From the NCBI RefSeq assembly GCF_017573505.1, contig NZ_JAGEOJ010000040.1:1-62437 (forward strand): a stretch of DNA of 62,437 bases, given 5' to 3'. The notes below the pieces were generated by a model that was given only the letters and a program-made list of their open reading frames with translations, did not search any database and was not told where the DNA came from. The stretch is from Actinomadura barringtoniae (GTDB lineage: Bacteria; Actinomycetota; Actinomycetes; Streptosporangiales; Streptosporangiaceae). Shown here piece after piece: positions 1 to 7,786 of the stretch (within the stretch, counting starts at the first letter, position 1; every line of letters begins with the position of its first letter). Both the position numbers and the translations under genes were made by a program.

Positions 1-48
1 GGGGGGCGGTTGGGGGGGGGGGGGGGGGTGGTGGGGGGGGCGGGGGGC
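1..48. repeat. G-homopolymer-rich tract at window edge
   Basis: The first 48 bases are almost only G on this strand, broken by single C or T bases and including a run of about 18 G. No gene can be read here. It lies just past the stop codon of the minus-strand peptidase gene. It could be a real G-quadruplex-prone spacer or a local sequencing or assembly problem. Confidence 0.6.
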
Positions 49-66
49 CCTCTAGCCACGCGGGGG

Positions 67-783
67 TCAGATGGGGCGGTCGGGGAGGGGACGGCGGTGG
101 CGGCGTTCCTTGGCCAGGTCGATCACGCCGGGCGGTAGGCGGCGGGATCGCGTGCGGGTGCGGGCCGTACGGGCCAGGAGGGTGAGCGTGAAGGCCAGCA
201 GCATTCCGGCCATGGCGCCGCCTGTGGCCGTGGTGGCGCTGCGTAGGGCCATGGGGGAGTCGGGCTGGCGCTGGGGCGGAGACGGCGGCGGTGAGGGAGT
301 TTGGGGCGTTGAGGGTGAGGGTGGGTGGTTGTACGGGGGCCATAGGGGGAGCAGGCGGACGTGGGGGCGGACCAGGGAGAGCGGGTCGCGGTAGATGTGG
401 CCCTCTAGGAGGCCCCAGTGGAGGCAGGGCTCGGTGGGGCAGTGCTGGGAGGGCTCCAGGACGCCTATGCGGGTGCCGGCTTTGACTTGGGCGCCCCTAT
501 GGACGGTTGGGTGGACCGGGAGATAGGTCGTACGGAACGGGCCGTGGGTGACGGCCACCACACCTCGGCCGGCGAGGGTTCCCGCGTACGAGACGCGCCC
601 GGCGCCTGCGGAGTAGACGGGTTGGCCGGGTCGGGCCGCCAGATCGACGCCGCGGTGGCCTGGGCCCCAGGGGACGGCGGGCGGCGAGAAGCCCCGGATC
701 ACCCGGGGAACGGGGCTTAACGGCCAATGCCACGGCTGTGGGACGGCGATCATGGCGGTGAGGATCAGTGTGACGAGGGTCAT
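67..783 (-). CDS. Secreted/membrane M23-family peptidase-like protein
   Basis: The 238-residue protein begins with a hydrophobic segment, followed by an M23 (LytM/EnvC-like) domain at about residues 30-140. The first zinc motif is intact (HRGVDLA). The second, normally HxH, reads CLHWG, so the zinc-binding His is kept but the preceding His is Cys. A Pro/Ser-rich linker (about 150-175), a transmembrane helix (about 185-205) and a very basic tail follow. M23 proteins cleave peptidoglycan cross-bridges or activate other hydrolases; with the altered HxH this one could be a binding or activating protein. It is divergent from rpsB, a neighbourhood I recall for M23 genes in other actinomycetes. The ATG start has no clear ribosome binding site. 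Confidence 0.75.
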   Translation of the reverse strand: MTLVTLILTAMIAVPQPWHWPLSPVPRVIRGFSPPAVPWGPGHRGVDLAARPGQPVYSAGAGRVSYAGTLAGRGVVAVTHGPFRTTYLPVHPTVHRGAQVKAGTRIGVLEPSQHCPTEPCLHWGLLEGHIYRDPLSLVRPHVRLLPLWPPYNHPPSPSTPQTPSPPPSPPQRQPDSPMALRSATTATGGAMAGMLLAFTLTLLARTARTRTRSRRLPPGVIDLAKERRHRRPLPDRPI

Positions 784-901
784 ACTGGGGAGCGTGCCGG
801 GCGTGGTGGGTCACGATCCAGGGCCTGGGCGGATTGTGGAAAACCTTGGCGATGTGGGGTGCGCGGCAGCGGTTGATTCCACGTGCACGCCGGTCATCCC
901 A

Positions 902-907
902 TAGAAT
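902..907 (+). promoter_or_regulatory. Possible -10 element (TAGAAT) for rpsB
   Basis: TAGAAT fits a sigma-70-type -10 hexamer. It lies about 7 bases before a strong hairpin and 180 bases before the rpsB start. TTGATT at 873-878 is 23 bases away, too far for a normal -35, so the -35 is unassigned. Confidence 0.3.
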
Positions 908-914
908 CTAGGCA

Positions 915-944
915 CGGTCGCGTGGGTGCTAACCCAAGCGACCG
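915..944 (+). promoter_or_regulatory. Long hairpin in the rpsB 5' leader
   Basis: The arms CGGTCGC (915-921) and GCGACCG (938-944) enclose a second stem, TGGGT (923-927) with ACCCA (932-936), around a GCTA loop. The only defect is one G/A mismatch at 922/937. The element lies between divergent genes, so it is not a terminator of either. If transcription starts near 914 the hairpin would be at the very 5' end of the rpsB mRNA. A role in S2 autoregulation or mRNA stability is inference. The rest of the 784-1084 spacer shows nothing recognisable. Confidence 0.5.
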
Positions 945-1084
945 AATTCACGCGCTCGCAGGCCACCTGATTCTGGTGGGACATGGCCTCTCGGTCCGTC
1001 TTCGACGGCGGGGTCGGTGTCCGGGCGCTGGCACATAACCGAGAACGTGGCCCGTACATCGGGCCGGACAGGAGAACACGGGCA

Positions 1085-2119
1085 ATGGCACCCGTCGTCA
1101 CCATGCGGCAGCTGCTGGAAAGCGGCGTCCACTTCGGCCACCAGACCCGCCGGTGGAACCCGAAGATGAAGCGGTTCATCCTCACCGACCGCAACGGCAT
1201 CTACATCATCGACCTGCAGCAGTCGCTGTCCTACATCGACCGGGCCTTCGAGTTCGTCAAGGCCACGGTCGCGCACGGCGGCACGATCCTGTTCGTCGGG
1301 ACCAAGAAGCAGGGCCAGGAGGCCATCTCCGAGCAGGCCACGCGGGTCGGCATGCCGTACGTCAACCAGCGCTGGCTGGGCGGCATGCTCACGAACTTCT
1401 CCACCGTCCACAAGCGGCTCACCCGGCTCAAGGAGCTGGAGGAGATCAACTACGACGACGTCGCGGGCTCCGGCATGACCAAGAAGGAGCTCCTGGGTCT
1501 CCGCCGCGAGAAGGACAAGCTCGAGCGCACCCTCGGCGGTATCCGCGACATGGCGAAGGTTCCCAGCGCCGTGTGGATCGTGGACACCAAGAAGGAGCAC
1601 ATCGCCGTCAACGAGGCCCGCAAGCTGGGCATCCCGGTCGTGGCGATCCTGGACACCAACTGCGACCCCGACGAGGTCGACTACCCGATCCCGGGTAACG
1701 ACGACGCGATCCGCAGCGTCAGCCTGCTGACCCGCGTGGTCGCCGACGCCGTCGCCGACGGTCTGATCGCGCGCGCCGGCTCGGGTTCGGGCGGGGACGA
1801 GAAGCCCGCCGAGGGTGGCGCCACCGCCGCCGAGCCGCTGGCCGAGTGGGAGCGCGAGCTGCTGGAGAACAAGGAGCAGGAGTCCGGCGCCGAGACCGCC
1901 AAGGTCGCCGACGCCGAGACCCCGGCCGCCGAGGCCGTCGCGACCGGTGAGGACGCGGCCGACGCCGCTGCCGCCGCCGAGGCCAAGGACGGCGAGGCCG
2001 CTCCCGAGGCCCCCGCTGCCGAGGCCCCCGCTGAGGCCGCCGCCGACGCTCCGGCTCCCGAGGCCCCCGCTGAGGCCGCCCCCGAGGCTCCGGCCGACGG
2101 CGACGCCCCGCAGGCCTGA
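1085..2119 (+). CDS. rpsB: 30S ribosomal protein S2
   Basis: S2 is a small-subunit ribosomal protein that helps recruit S1 and bind mRNA. The 344-residue product starts MAPVVTMRQLLESG and has the conserved HFGHQTRRWNPKM segment followed by the S2 fold to about residue 235. The rest (about 250-344) is an Ala/Glu/Pro tail; actinobacterial S2 proteins often have such tails, but this one is long. AGGAGA at 1070-1075, 9 bases before ATG 1085, fixes the start; an upstream in-frame ATG at 983 has no such site. It opens the rpsB-tsf-pyrH-frr-cdsA series, but an unusual 618-base spacer separates it from tsf. Confidence 0.97.
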   Translation: MAPVVTMRQLLESGVHFGHQTRRWNPKMKRFILTDRNGIYIIDLQQSLSYIDRAFEFVKATVAHGGTILFVGTKKQGQEAISEQATRVGMPYVNQRWLGGMLTNFSTVHKRLTRLKELEEINYDDVAGSGMTKKELLGLRREKDKLERTLGGIRDMAKVPSAVWIVDTKKEHIAVNEARKLGIPVVAILDTNCDPDEVDYPIPGNDDAIRSVSLLTRVVADAVADGLIARAGSGSGGDEKPAEGGATAAEPLAEWERELLENKEQESGAETAKVADAETPAAEAVATGEDAADAAAAAEAKDGEAAPEAPAAEAPAEAAADAPAPEAPAEAAPEAPADGDAPQA

Positions 2120-2737
2120 ACGACGTGATCCCCTGGGGAACCGGGGTACGGCAGGGATAGGGGCCGGGACGGTACGGTCTACATGACCGACTGCTCCAGG
2201 CCCCGGTCCTCCGGGCCCCGGTTCCATCGGGCTCCACGGGCTCTGGTCCACGGGCTCCGGCTCGTACGGGCCGCCGGGCTCTGGCCTGACGGGTTTCGGC
2301 CCACCTGGCTGAGGCTCAATGGGTTTCGGCTCGCCGGGCCTGGGCTGGTGGGTCTGGCTGGTGGGTCTGGCCTTCCGGGGCCGGGCTCAACGGGACCCGG
2401 GCCGCCTGGCCGAAAGGCCGGGAGGCTTGGAACGCCGGAGCGAGCTTGGGTCGCGAGGCCTGAGCACGCCGGGTACTGGGCTTCCGGGCACTGGGCTTCC
2501 GGGCTCAGGTCCAGCTCCCGGGCTGGGTCTGGATGGTCCGGGACGGGTCTGGCTAGTTCGGCTGGGCCTGCAGGACCTGGTCCAGGCCGGATCGGGCGGC
2601 CGGTTCCGGCTGATCCGGTCCGTACTCAAGGTTCGGAACGGTCGGTCGGCCGGCAGGCCGAACGGCCGGGCTTCAGGGGGATCGCCCTCCATCCGCAGAC
2701 TTCCATCACGACCATCACGACAGAGACGAAGAGAACG
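2120..2737 (+). repeat. 618-base repetitive spacer between rpsB and tsf
   Basis: The spacer is built of degenerate short repeats based on GGGCT/CCGG. Two perfect tandem pairs stand out: a 13-mer, CTGGTGGGTCTGG, at 2345-2357 and 2358-2370, and a 15-mer, ACTGGGCTTCCGGGC, at 2475-2489 and 2490-2504. It stays open in the tsf frame, but the translation is simple-sequence Gly/Arg/Pro/Ser without homology I recognise. I could not define a promoter or terminator in it, although tsf probably needs its own promoter. Confidence 0.7.
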
Positions 2738-3574
2738 ATGGCGAACTTCACCGCCGCTGACGTCAAGCGGCTCCGCGAGCTGACCGGCTCCGGCATGATG
2801 GCTGTAAAGAACGCTCTCACCGAGGCGGACGGCGACTTCGAGAAGGCCACCGAGATCCTGCGCCTCAAGGGCGCCAAGGACGTCGGCAAGCGGGCCGAGC
2901 GCACCGCGGCCAACGGCCTGGTGGCCGAGTTCTTCGACGGCTCCGGCGACGGCGCCCTCCTCGAGCTCAAGTGCGAGACCGACTTCGTCGCCAAGAACTC
3001 CGAGTTCATCGAGCTGGCGAACCGGATCGTCGAGTTCGCCGCCAAGAGCGGCGCGGCCGACGCGGAGGCCCTCAAGGCCGCCGAGATCGAGCCTGGCAAG
3101 ACCGTTCAGGCCCTCGTCGAGGAGAACGGCGCCAAGATCGGCGAGAAGCTGGAGATCGGCCGTTTCGCGCACTTCAAGGGCGTGTACGTGGCCAGCTACC
3201 TCCACAAGTCCGACCCGGCCCTGCCGCCGACCACCGGCGTGCTGGTCGAGCTCGACACCGAGAACGCCGAGGTCGCCAAGGACATCGCGCAGCAGGTCGC
3301 GGCGATGGCTCCCAAGTACCTCACCCGTGAGGAGATCCCGGCCGAGGCGGTCGAGAAGGAGCGCGCGCTCGCCGAGCAGCTGACTCGCGACGAGGGCAAG
3401 CCCGAGCAGGCTATCCCCAAGATCGTCGAGGGTCGCGTCAACGCCTACTTCCGGGACTTCGTTCTGGTCGAGCAGGCGTTCGTCAAGGACAGCAAGAAGA
3501 CGATCGCCAAGGTCCTCCAGGAGGCCGGCGTCAACGTCAAGCGCTTCGCCCGCTTCAAGGTCGGGCAGGTCTGA
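2738..3574 (+). CDS. tsf: Translation elongation factor Ts
   Basis: EF-Ts exchanges GDP for GTP on EF-Tu in the cytoplasm. The 278-residue product opens with the UBA-like N-terminal domain (MANFTAADVKRLRELTGSG), has the KCETDFVAKN signature of the core at about residue 80, and matches the family length. The ATG at 2738 is chosen because the protein family begins here; an in-frame upstream extension translates to low-complexity sequence and is rejected. pyrH follows after 60 bases. Confidence 0.97.
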   Translation: MANFTAADVKRLRELTGSGMMAVKNALTEADGDFEKATEILRLKGAKDVGKRAERTAANGLVAEFFDGSGDGALLELKCETDFVAKNSEFIELANRIVEFAAKSGAADAEALKAAEIEPGKTVQALVEENGAKIGEKLEIGRFAHFKGVYVASYLHKSDPALPPTTGVLVELDTENAEVAKDIAQQVAAMAPKYLTREEIPAEAVEKERALAEQLTRDEGKPEQAIPKIVEGRVNAYFRDFVLVEQAFVKDSKKTIAKVLQEAGVNVKRFARFKVGQV

Positions 3575-3634
3575 GGGCACTCTGGAGACAGAGGACCCCA
3601 GACTTAGAAGAGGCAAACCGAGGAGGCCGCCGAC

Positions 3635-4552
3635 GTGCAGGAATCAACCACCAACACGACGGCGGCCTCGTCGTCTGCGCAAGGGCGATCCGCGCAATCG
3701 CAAGAGCAGTCCGCGCAATCGCAATCCCAGCAGCAATCGCAATCCCAGCAGCAATCGCAGTCCCAGCAGCAATCGCAGCAGGCCACTCCGGCGTCCACGT
3801 CGGCGCACATCCCGGGGGAGCAGCATCCCCACCGGGCGGGCTGGAAGCGCGTTCTGCTGAAGCTTTCCGGCGAGGCGTTCGCCGGCGGTGACCCGCTCGG
3901 CATCGACCCCGAGGTCGTGCAGCACGTCGCGGAGGCCATCGCCGAGGCCGTACGCGACGGCGTGCAGGTCGCGGTGGTCTGCGGCGGCGGCAACATGTTC
4001 CGCGGCGCCGCCCTGGCCGAACGCGGCATGGACCGCGGCCGCGGCGACTACATGGGCATGATCGGCACCGTGATCAACTGCCTGGCGCTCCAGGACTTCC
4101 TGGAGAAGCTCGGGCTCGACACCCGCGTACAGACCGCGATCACGATGAGCCAGGTCGCCGAGCCGTACATCCCCCGGCGCGCCATGCGGCACCTCGAGAA
4201 GGGCCGCGTGGTGATCTTCGGTGCGGGCCTCGGCCAGCCGTTCTTCTCCACCGACACCACCGCCGCCCAGCGCGCGCTGGAGATCGGTGCGCAGGCCGTT
4301 CTCAAGGGAACTCAGGTCGACGGGGTCTACGACGCGGATCCGCGAAAGAATCCTGACGCGGTCAAGTTCGACCGGTTGGATTACGGTGAAGTTCTACAGC
4401 GGGGTCTGAAGGTCATGGACGCCACGGCCATCAGTCTCTGCATGGACAACGCGTTGCCCATCGTGGTCTTCGACCTGATGGGCCAAGGCAACATCGTCCG
4501 GGCCGTCCGGGGTGAGAAGATCGGCACGCTGGTCAGCCCGGCCGAGGGCTGA
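3635..4552 (+). CDS. pyrH: UMP kinase with a Gln/Ser-rich N-terminal extension
   Basis: UMP kinase makes UDP from UMP and ATP in pyrimidine synthesis. The catalytic amino-acid-kinase domain starts near residue 69 (WKRVLLKLSGEAF) and carries GGGNMFRG, DYMGMIGTV and the STDTTAAQRA region typical of bacterial PyrH. The first 65 or so residues are a hydrophilic extension full of QSQQQS repeats. The GTG start at 3635 looks real because AGGAGG (3621-3626) lies 8 bases upstream, so the extension is probably translated. Other actinobacterial PyrH proteins usually have only short extensions. The gene lies between tsf and frr. Confidence 0.95.
   Translation: MQESTTNTTAASSSAQGRSAQSQEQSAQSQSQQQSQSQQQSQSQQQSQQATPASTSAHIPGEQHPHRAGWKRVLLKLSGEAFAGGDPLGIDPEVVQHVAEAIAEAVRDGVQVAVVCGGGNMFRGAALAERGMDRGRGDYMGMIGTVINCLALQDFLEKLGLDTRVQTAITMSQVAEPYIPRRAMRHLEKGRVVIFGAGLGQPFFSTDTTAAQRALEIGAQAVLKGTQVDGVYDADPRKNPDAVKFDRLDYGEVLQRGLKVMDATAISLCMDNALPIVVFDLMGQGNIVRAVRGEKIGTLVSPAEG
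3716..3781 (+). repeat. 18-bp in-frame tandem repeat in the pyrH 5' end
   Basis: Two identical copies of CAATCGCAATCCCAGCAG (3716-3733, 3734-3751), a third with one change (3752-3769) and a partial fourth (3770-3781) encode QSQSQQ repeats. The 18-base unit keeps frame, so copy-number change would alter extension length without breaking the kinase. Confidence 0.9.
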
Positions 4553-4620
4553 CGAGCGCCGACCGCAGGCACCGGCGTTCAGGTGACAGGACAGGCCGAC
4601 CAGAAGACATGGGAGTCGAA

Positions 4621-5178
4621 GTGATCGACGAGACCCTCCTCGAGGCCGAGGAGAAGATGGAGAAGGCGGTCGCGGTCGCCAAGGAGGACTTCCAGGCCAT
4701 CCGCACCGGACGGGTCACGCCCGCGATGTTCAACAAGATCACCGCGGAGTACTACGGCACGCCGACGCCGATCAACCAGCTGGCGTCGTTCACGCTGCCC
4801 GAGCCGCGGATGGTCATCGTCCAGGTCTTCGACAAGTCGTCGATGGCCGCGGTCGAGAAGGCGATCCGCGACAGCGATCTCGGCGTGAACCCCACCAACG
4901 ACGGCAATGTCATCCGGGTGGTCTTCCCCGACCTCTCCGAGGAGCGCCGCCGGGAGTTCATCAAGGTCGCCAGCGGCAAGGCCGAGGACAGCCGGATCTC
5001 GATCCGCAACATCCGCCGCCGCGCCAAGGACACGCTCGACAAGCTGGCCAAGGACGGCGAGGCCGGCGAGGACGACGTCCACCGTGCCGAGAAGGAACTC
5101 GACGACACCACGCACCGCTACGTGGCGCAGATCGACGAGCTCCTCGAGCACAAGAAGGCCGAACTCCTCGAGGTTTGA
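4621..5178 (+). CDS. frr: Ribosome recycling factor
   Basis: RRF works with EF-G to split the post-termination ribosome. The product has the whole two-domain RRF sequence, including the QAIRTGRVTPAMFNKI region and the EERRREFIK segment, and ends ELLEV as in other actinobacteria. I chose GTG 4621 (185 residues, VIDETLLEAEEKM) because it gives the family length and has GGGAG at 4611-4615; an in-frame ATG at 4609 adds four residues and has a poorer site. Its TGA overlaps the cdsA start (TGATG), suggesting translational coupling. Confidence 0.95.
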   Translation: MIDETLLEAEEKMEKAVAVAKEDFQAIRTGRVTPAMFNKITAEYYGTPTPINQLASFTLPEPRMVIVQVFDKSSMAAVEKAIRDSDLGVNPTNDGNVIRVVFPDLSEERRREFIKVASGKAEDSRISIRNIRRRAKDTLDKLAKDGEAGEDDVHRAEKELDDTTHRYVAQIDELLEHKKAELLEV

Positions 5179-6440
5179 TGGAACTGGACGAGGCCGGGGA
5201 GCCAGCGCGCTCCCCGGGTGACCCGGAGGCCGGCGGCCCGCCGCCGGCCGAACCGGCGGCGGACGGCCCCGCTGAGCAGGCCGAGCCCGCCAACGGCCTG
5301 GCCGAACGTACTACCGGCACGCCCGCAACCCCTGGCGCGCCCGCAGGTAGTTCCAGCGAGCCCGCCGCTTCTGCCGAGCCCGTCGCTTCCGCCGCTTCTG
5401 GCGGTACGTCTGGCGATGCTGCCATTCCGCCCGGCTCCTCTAACGGCGCGGTCGCCCCCGCCAACGAGTCGCCCGCCGATTCAGGCGATGCACCTACTGA
5501 ACGAGCCGTTCCGGCCGAGGCGGCCAGCGGTCCAGCTGACCCTGCGGACGAACCGCCCGCGCCTGGAACGACCGGCCCGGCAGCAACCGAGTCCGGGGCG
5601 CCGCCCGCCGAGCCTGCCAAGAAGAGCCGGACCGGCCGCAACCTGCCCGCCGCCATCGGCGTTGGGGTCGTGCTGGGCGGGATGGTGCTGCTGTCCCTCT
5701 ACACGGTGAAGGTCATCTTCCTGGCCGTCATGGCCGTCTTCCTGATCCTCGGCCTGCGCGAGATGACCGACGCGTTCAAGGCCCGCGAGATCCAGGTACC
5801 GCTGCTCCCACTGGCCGCGGGCCTGCTGGCCGCCGCCGTCGGCGCGTACTGGTGGGGCGCCGAGCCGCTCCTCGCGATCACCGCGCTGACCGTTCTGACC
5901 GTGCTCGTGTGGCGGATGGCCGACGGCCCGACCGACGGTTATGTACGCGACGTCACCGCCGGTGTCTTCATCACCGGCTACGTGGTCCTCATGGGCGGCA
6001 TCGTCGCCCTCCTGATGGCCCCGCACGATGGCGACGACCGCATCGTGATCTTCATCGCCACCACGGTCGCCAGTGACATCGGCGGTTACTTCGCCGGTAC
6101 GTTCCTGGGCCGCCACAAGCTCGTTCCGCGCATCAGCCCCAAGAAGACCTGGGAAGGCGCGGCGGGCTCCATCATCACCTGCATGCTGATCGGCGGCTGG
6201 CTGGTGTGGTGGCTGCTGAACGACGGCCAGGTCTGGCAGGGCGCGATCATCGGCGCCGCAGCGGCCGTGGTCGCCATCGCCGGTGACCTCATCGTCTCGA
6301 TGATCAAGCGCGACCTGGGCCTCAAGGACATGGGCAACCTCCTGCCCGGTCACGGCGGCGTCATGGACCGCCTCGACTCCCTGATCGCCACCGCCCCCGT
6401 GGTCTGGGTCCTTCTAGAGATCTTCGTCCCCGCCGGCTAA
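5178..6440 (+). CDS. cdsA: Phosphatidate cytidylyltransferase (CDP-diacylglycerol synthase)
   Basis: This integral membrane enzyme makes CDP-diacylglycerol from phosphatidic acid and CTP, the branch point to cardiolipin and phosphatidylinositol. The first 150 or so of 420 residues are an acidic Pro/Ala/Glu-rich cytoplasmic extension. About eight hydrophobic segments follow, and the C-terminal family signature is complete (SMIKRDLGLKDMGNLLPGHG, then GVMDRLD). The ATG at 5178 shares one base with the frr stop codon; GAGG at 5170-5173 may serve it. It ends the housekeeping series and is followed by a 12-bp repeat block and a convergent gene. Confidence 0.95.
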   Translation: MELDEAGEPARSPGDPEAGGPPPAEPAADGPAEQAEPANGLAERTTGTPATPGAPAGSSSEPAASAEPVASAASGGTSGDAAIPPGSSNGAVAPANESPADSGDAPTERAVPAEAASGPADPADEPPAPGTTGPAATESGAPPAEPAKKSRTGRNLPAAIGVGVVLGGMVLLSLYTVKVIFLAVMAVFLILGLREMTDAFKAREIQVPLLPLAAGLLAAAVGAYWWGAEPLLAITALTVLTVLVWRMADGPTDGYVRDVTAGVFITGYVVLMGGIVALLMAPHDGDDRIVIFIATTVASDIGGYFAGTFLGRHKLVPRISPKKTWEGAAGSIITCMLIGGWLVWWLLNDGQVWQGAIIGAAAAVVAIAGDLIVSMIKRDLGLKDMGNLLPGHGGVMDRLDSLIATAPVVWVLLEIFVPAG

Positions 6441-6464
6441 ACCGCACCCGGCCCGGCCCAGGCC

Positions 6465-6517
6465 AGGCCAGGGGCCGGGCCAGGCCAGGGGCCAGGCCAG
6501 GGGCCAGGCCAGGGGCC
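6465..6517. repeat. 12-bp tandem repeat between convergent genes
   Basis: AGGCCAGGGGCC occurs at 6465-6476, 6482-6493, 6494-6505 and 6506-6517. The GGCC-rich units can fold on either strand, so the block may act as a transcription roadblock between cdsA and the converging SUFU-domain gene. That function is inference. Confidence 0.85.
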
Positions 6518-6529
6518 GGGGTCGTTGGT

Positions 6530-7651
6530 CTAGGAGACGACCCAGGACTTGCCTTGGCCTGACAGGCGGGTGATCAAGGCCTCTGCGCCCTCCGCCTTGG
6601 CGTACTGGTGGTCCTCGCGGGTGATCGGGACGAGCCACAGCCAACGAACGGGGTCGCCGCCCGCGGTGAAACCGGTCAGATCAGGTGCCTCCGGCCCGTT
6701 CAGGCGGCTCGGGTCGCCCAGGAGCAGCAGGCCCTCGCCGTTGCCGAGCGGGAATGTCCGGGGCTCGTGGTACCACTTGACCACGTCGTCGGGCGCGAAC
6801 CAGGTCACCGAACGCCAGGGGTACTGCGCCAGCCAGGGGAAGATGCTGCCCGCGCGCTGGCTGGGCATCGTGGTGGCGACGGCGAGCTCGATCCGGGCGA
6901 ACGGGGCGACGTCGTCCTCGTACAGCTCGATCGTCGGCATGCGCTGCCTGCTCATGCCCACCGTGCTCAGGACGGTGTACTCGCGGTCGCCGCGCGCGGG
7001 TCGCTCGGACACGCCCACCATCGGCGAGCCCGGGCCCTTGCCGTTGTGCAGCTGACGGCCGACGTCATGCCAGTAGTTACCGCCGGGACCAAGGCGATGG
7101 AGGAGGTGACCGAGCACGGACTGCTGATAATCGGCCCACGATCCCTCGGCGTCGCACAGTTCCCAGTGCCGGCGCGCGTGATCGATCCGCGGCTCGAACT
7201 CCTCGATCTCGTCCGCCAGCGGAAACGCGAAAGGAGTCTGCGCGGCGGCGTCCCGGCTGTATCCGGGGACGCCCCGTTCCATATCGGACCAGCCAGGTAT
7301 CACGCAGAGGAGATCACCGGCCTCGAGCAGCGCCACGCCGTCGCCTTCCTCGAACCACACGGCCTCGAGCGATTCCAGTGGCCCCCGCCCGTCCCGATGC
7401 CGTACGTGCTCGGCGGGCAGCACCGGCGCCTGCCCGGCGTCCAGGCGCGCCTTGTCGAACGCCTCGGGCGCCGCCTGGTGGTTCGCCAGCCACGCCGCGC
7501 CGATCACGACGTCCCGGGCGTCCTGAACGTAAGCCACGCTGGCCGCGCCGTCGGTCTCGACCACGAGCCGCCTGCTGCCGTACGGGCTGACCTCGTCCAG
7601 GACGATCTTGGACCGGTGTGCCGAACCGGACCCCCTGCGCAGTACCGACAT
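6530..7651 (-). CDS. Suppressor-of-fused (SUFU) domain protein
   Basis: The 373-residue cytoplasmic protein has a C-terminal half resembling bacterial SUFU-domain proteins: a strand-rich core (TVLSTVGMSRQRMPTIEL, about residue 225), an ELAVATT stretch, a WLAQYPWRSVTW block and a final WLWLVPITREDHQYAK segment. SUFU-like proteins are common in bacteria; some have been discussed as immunity or protein-interaction modules, but no reaction is established. The N-terminal 200 residues are acidic and unassigned. It converges on cdsA and is divergent from rlmN, and no toxin-like gene is adjacent. Confidence 0.7.
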   Translation of the reverse strand: MSVLRRGSGSAHRSKIVLDEVSPYGSRRLVVETDGAASVAYVQDARDVVIGAAWLANHQAAPEAFDKARLDAGQAPVLPAEHVRHRDGRGPLESLEAVWFEEGDGVALLEAGDLLCVIPGWSDMERGVPGYSRDAAAQTPFAFPLADEIEEFEPRIDHARRHWELCDAEGSWADYQQSVLGHLLHRLGPGGNYWHDVGRQLHNGKGPGSPMVGVSERPARGDREYTVLSTVGMSRQRMPTIELYEDDVAPFARIELAVATTMPSQRAGSIFPWLAQYPWRSVTWFAPDDVVKWYHEPRTFPLGNGEGLLLLGDPSRLNGPEAPDLTGFTAGGDPVRWLWLVPITREDHQYAKAEGAEALITRLSGQGKSWVVS

Positions 7652-7786
7652 GATCGGAAGCCTATTGCCAGCCCAAGGTCATGTGCAGGTATCCGTGAGG
7701 TAATCCCGGCGCGTCTCCGGCGCGTCCCGCGCGGACCGGGGTTTACGGACAAGGCATGCCCCAGGGTTTGCGACACTGGAAGGACC

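Noticed and set aside
873..907. TTGATT/TAGAAT as a full rpsB promoter
   Set aside because: The 23-base spacing is too long for a normal -35/-10 pair; only the -10 was kept, at low confidence.
2183..2737. In-frame upstream extension of EF-Ts to 463 residues
   Set aside because: EF-Ts families start at MANFTAAD; the extension is low-complexity repeat sequence.
6608..7786. In-frame upstream extension of RlmN
   Set aside because: It is antisense to the SUFU-domain gene and has no RlmN homology; it is a GC-bias open frame.
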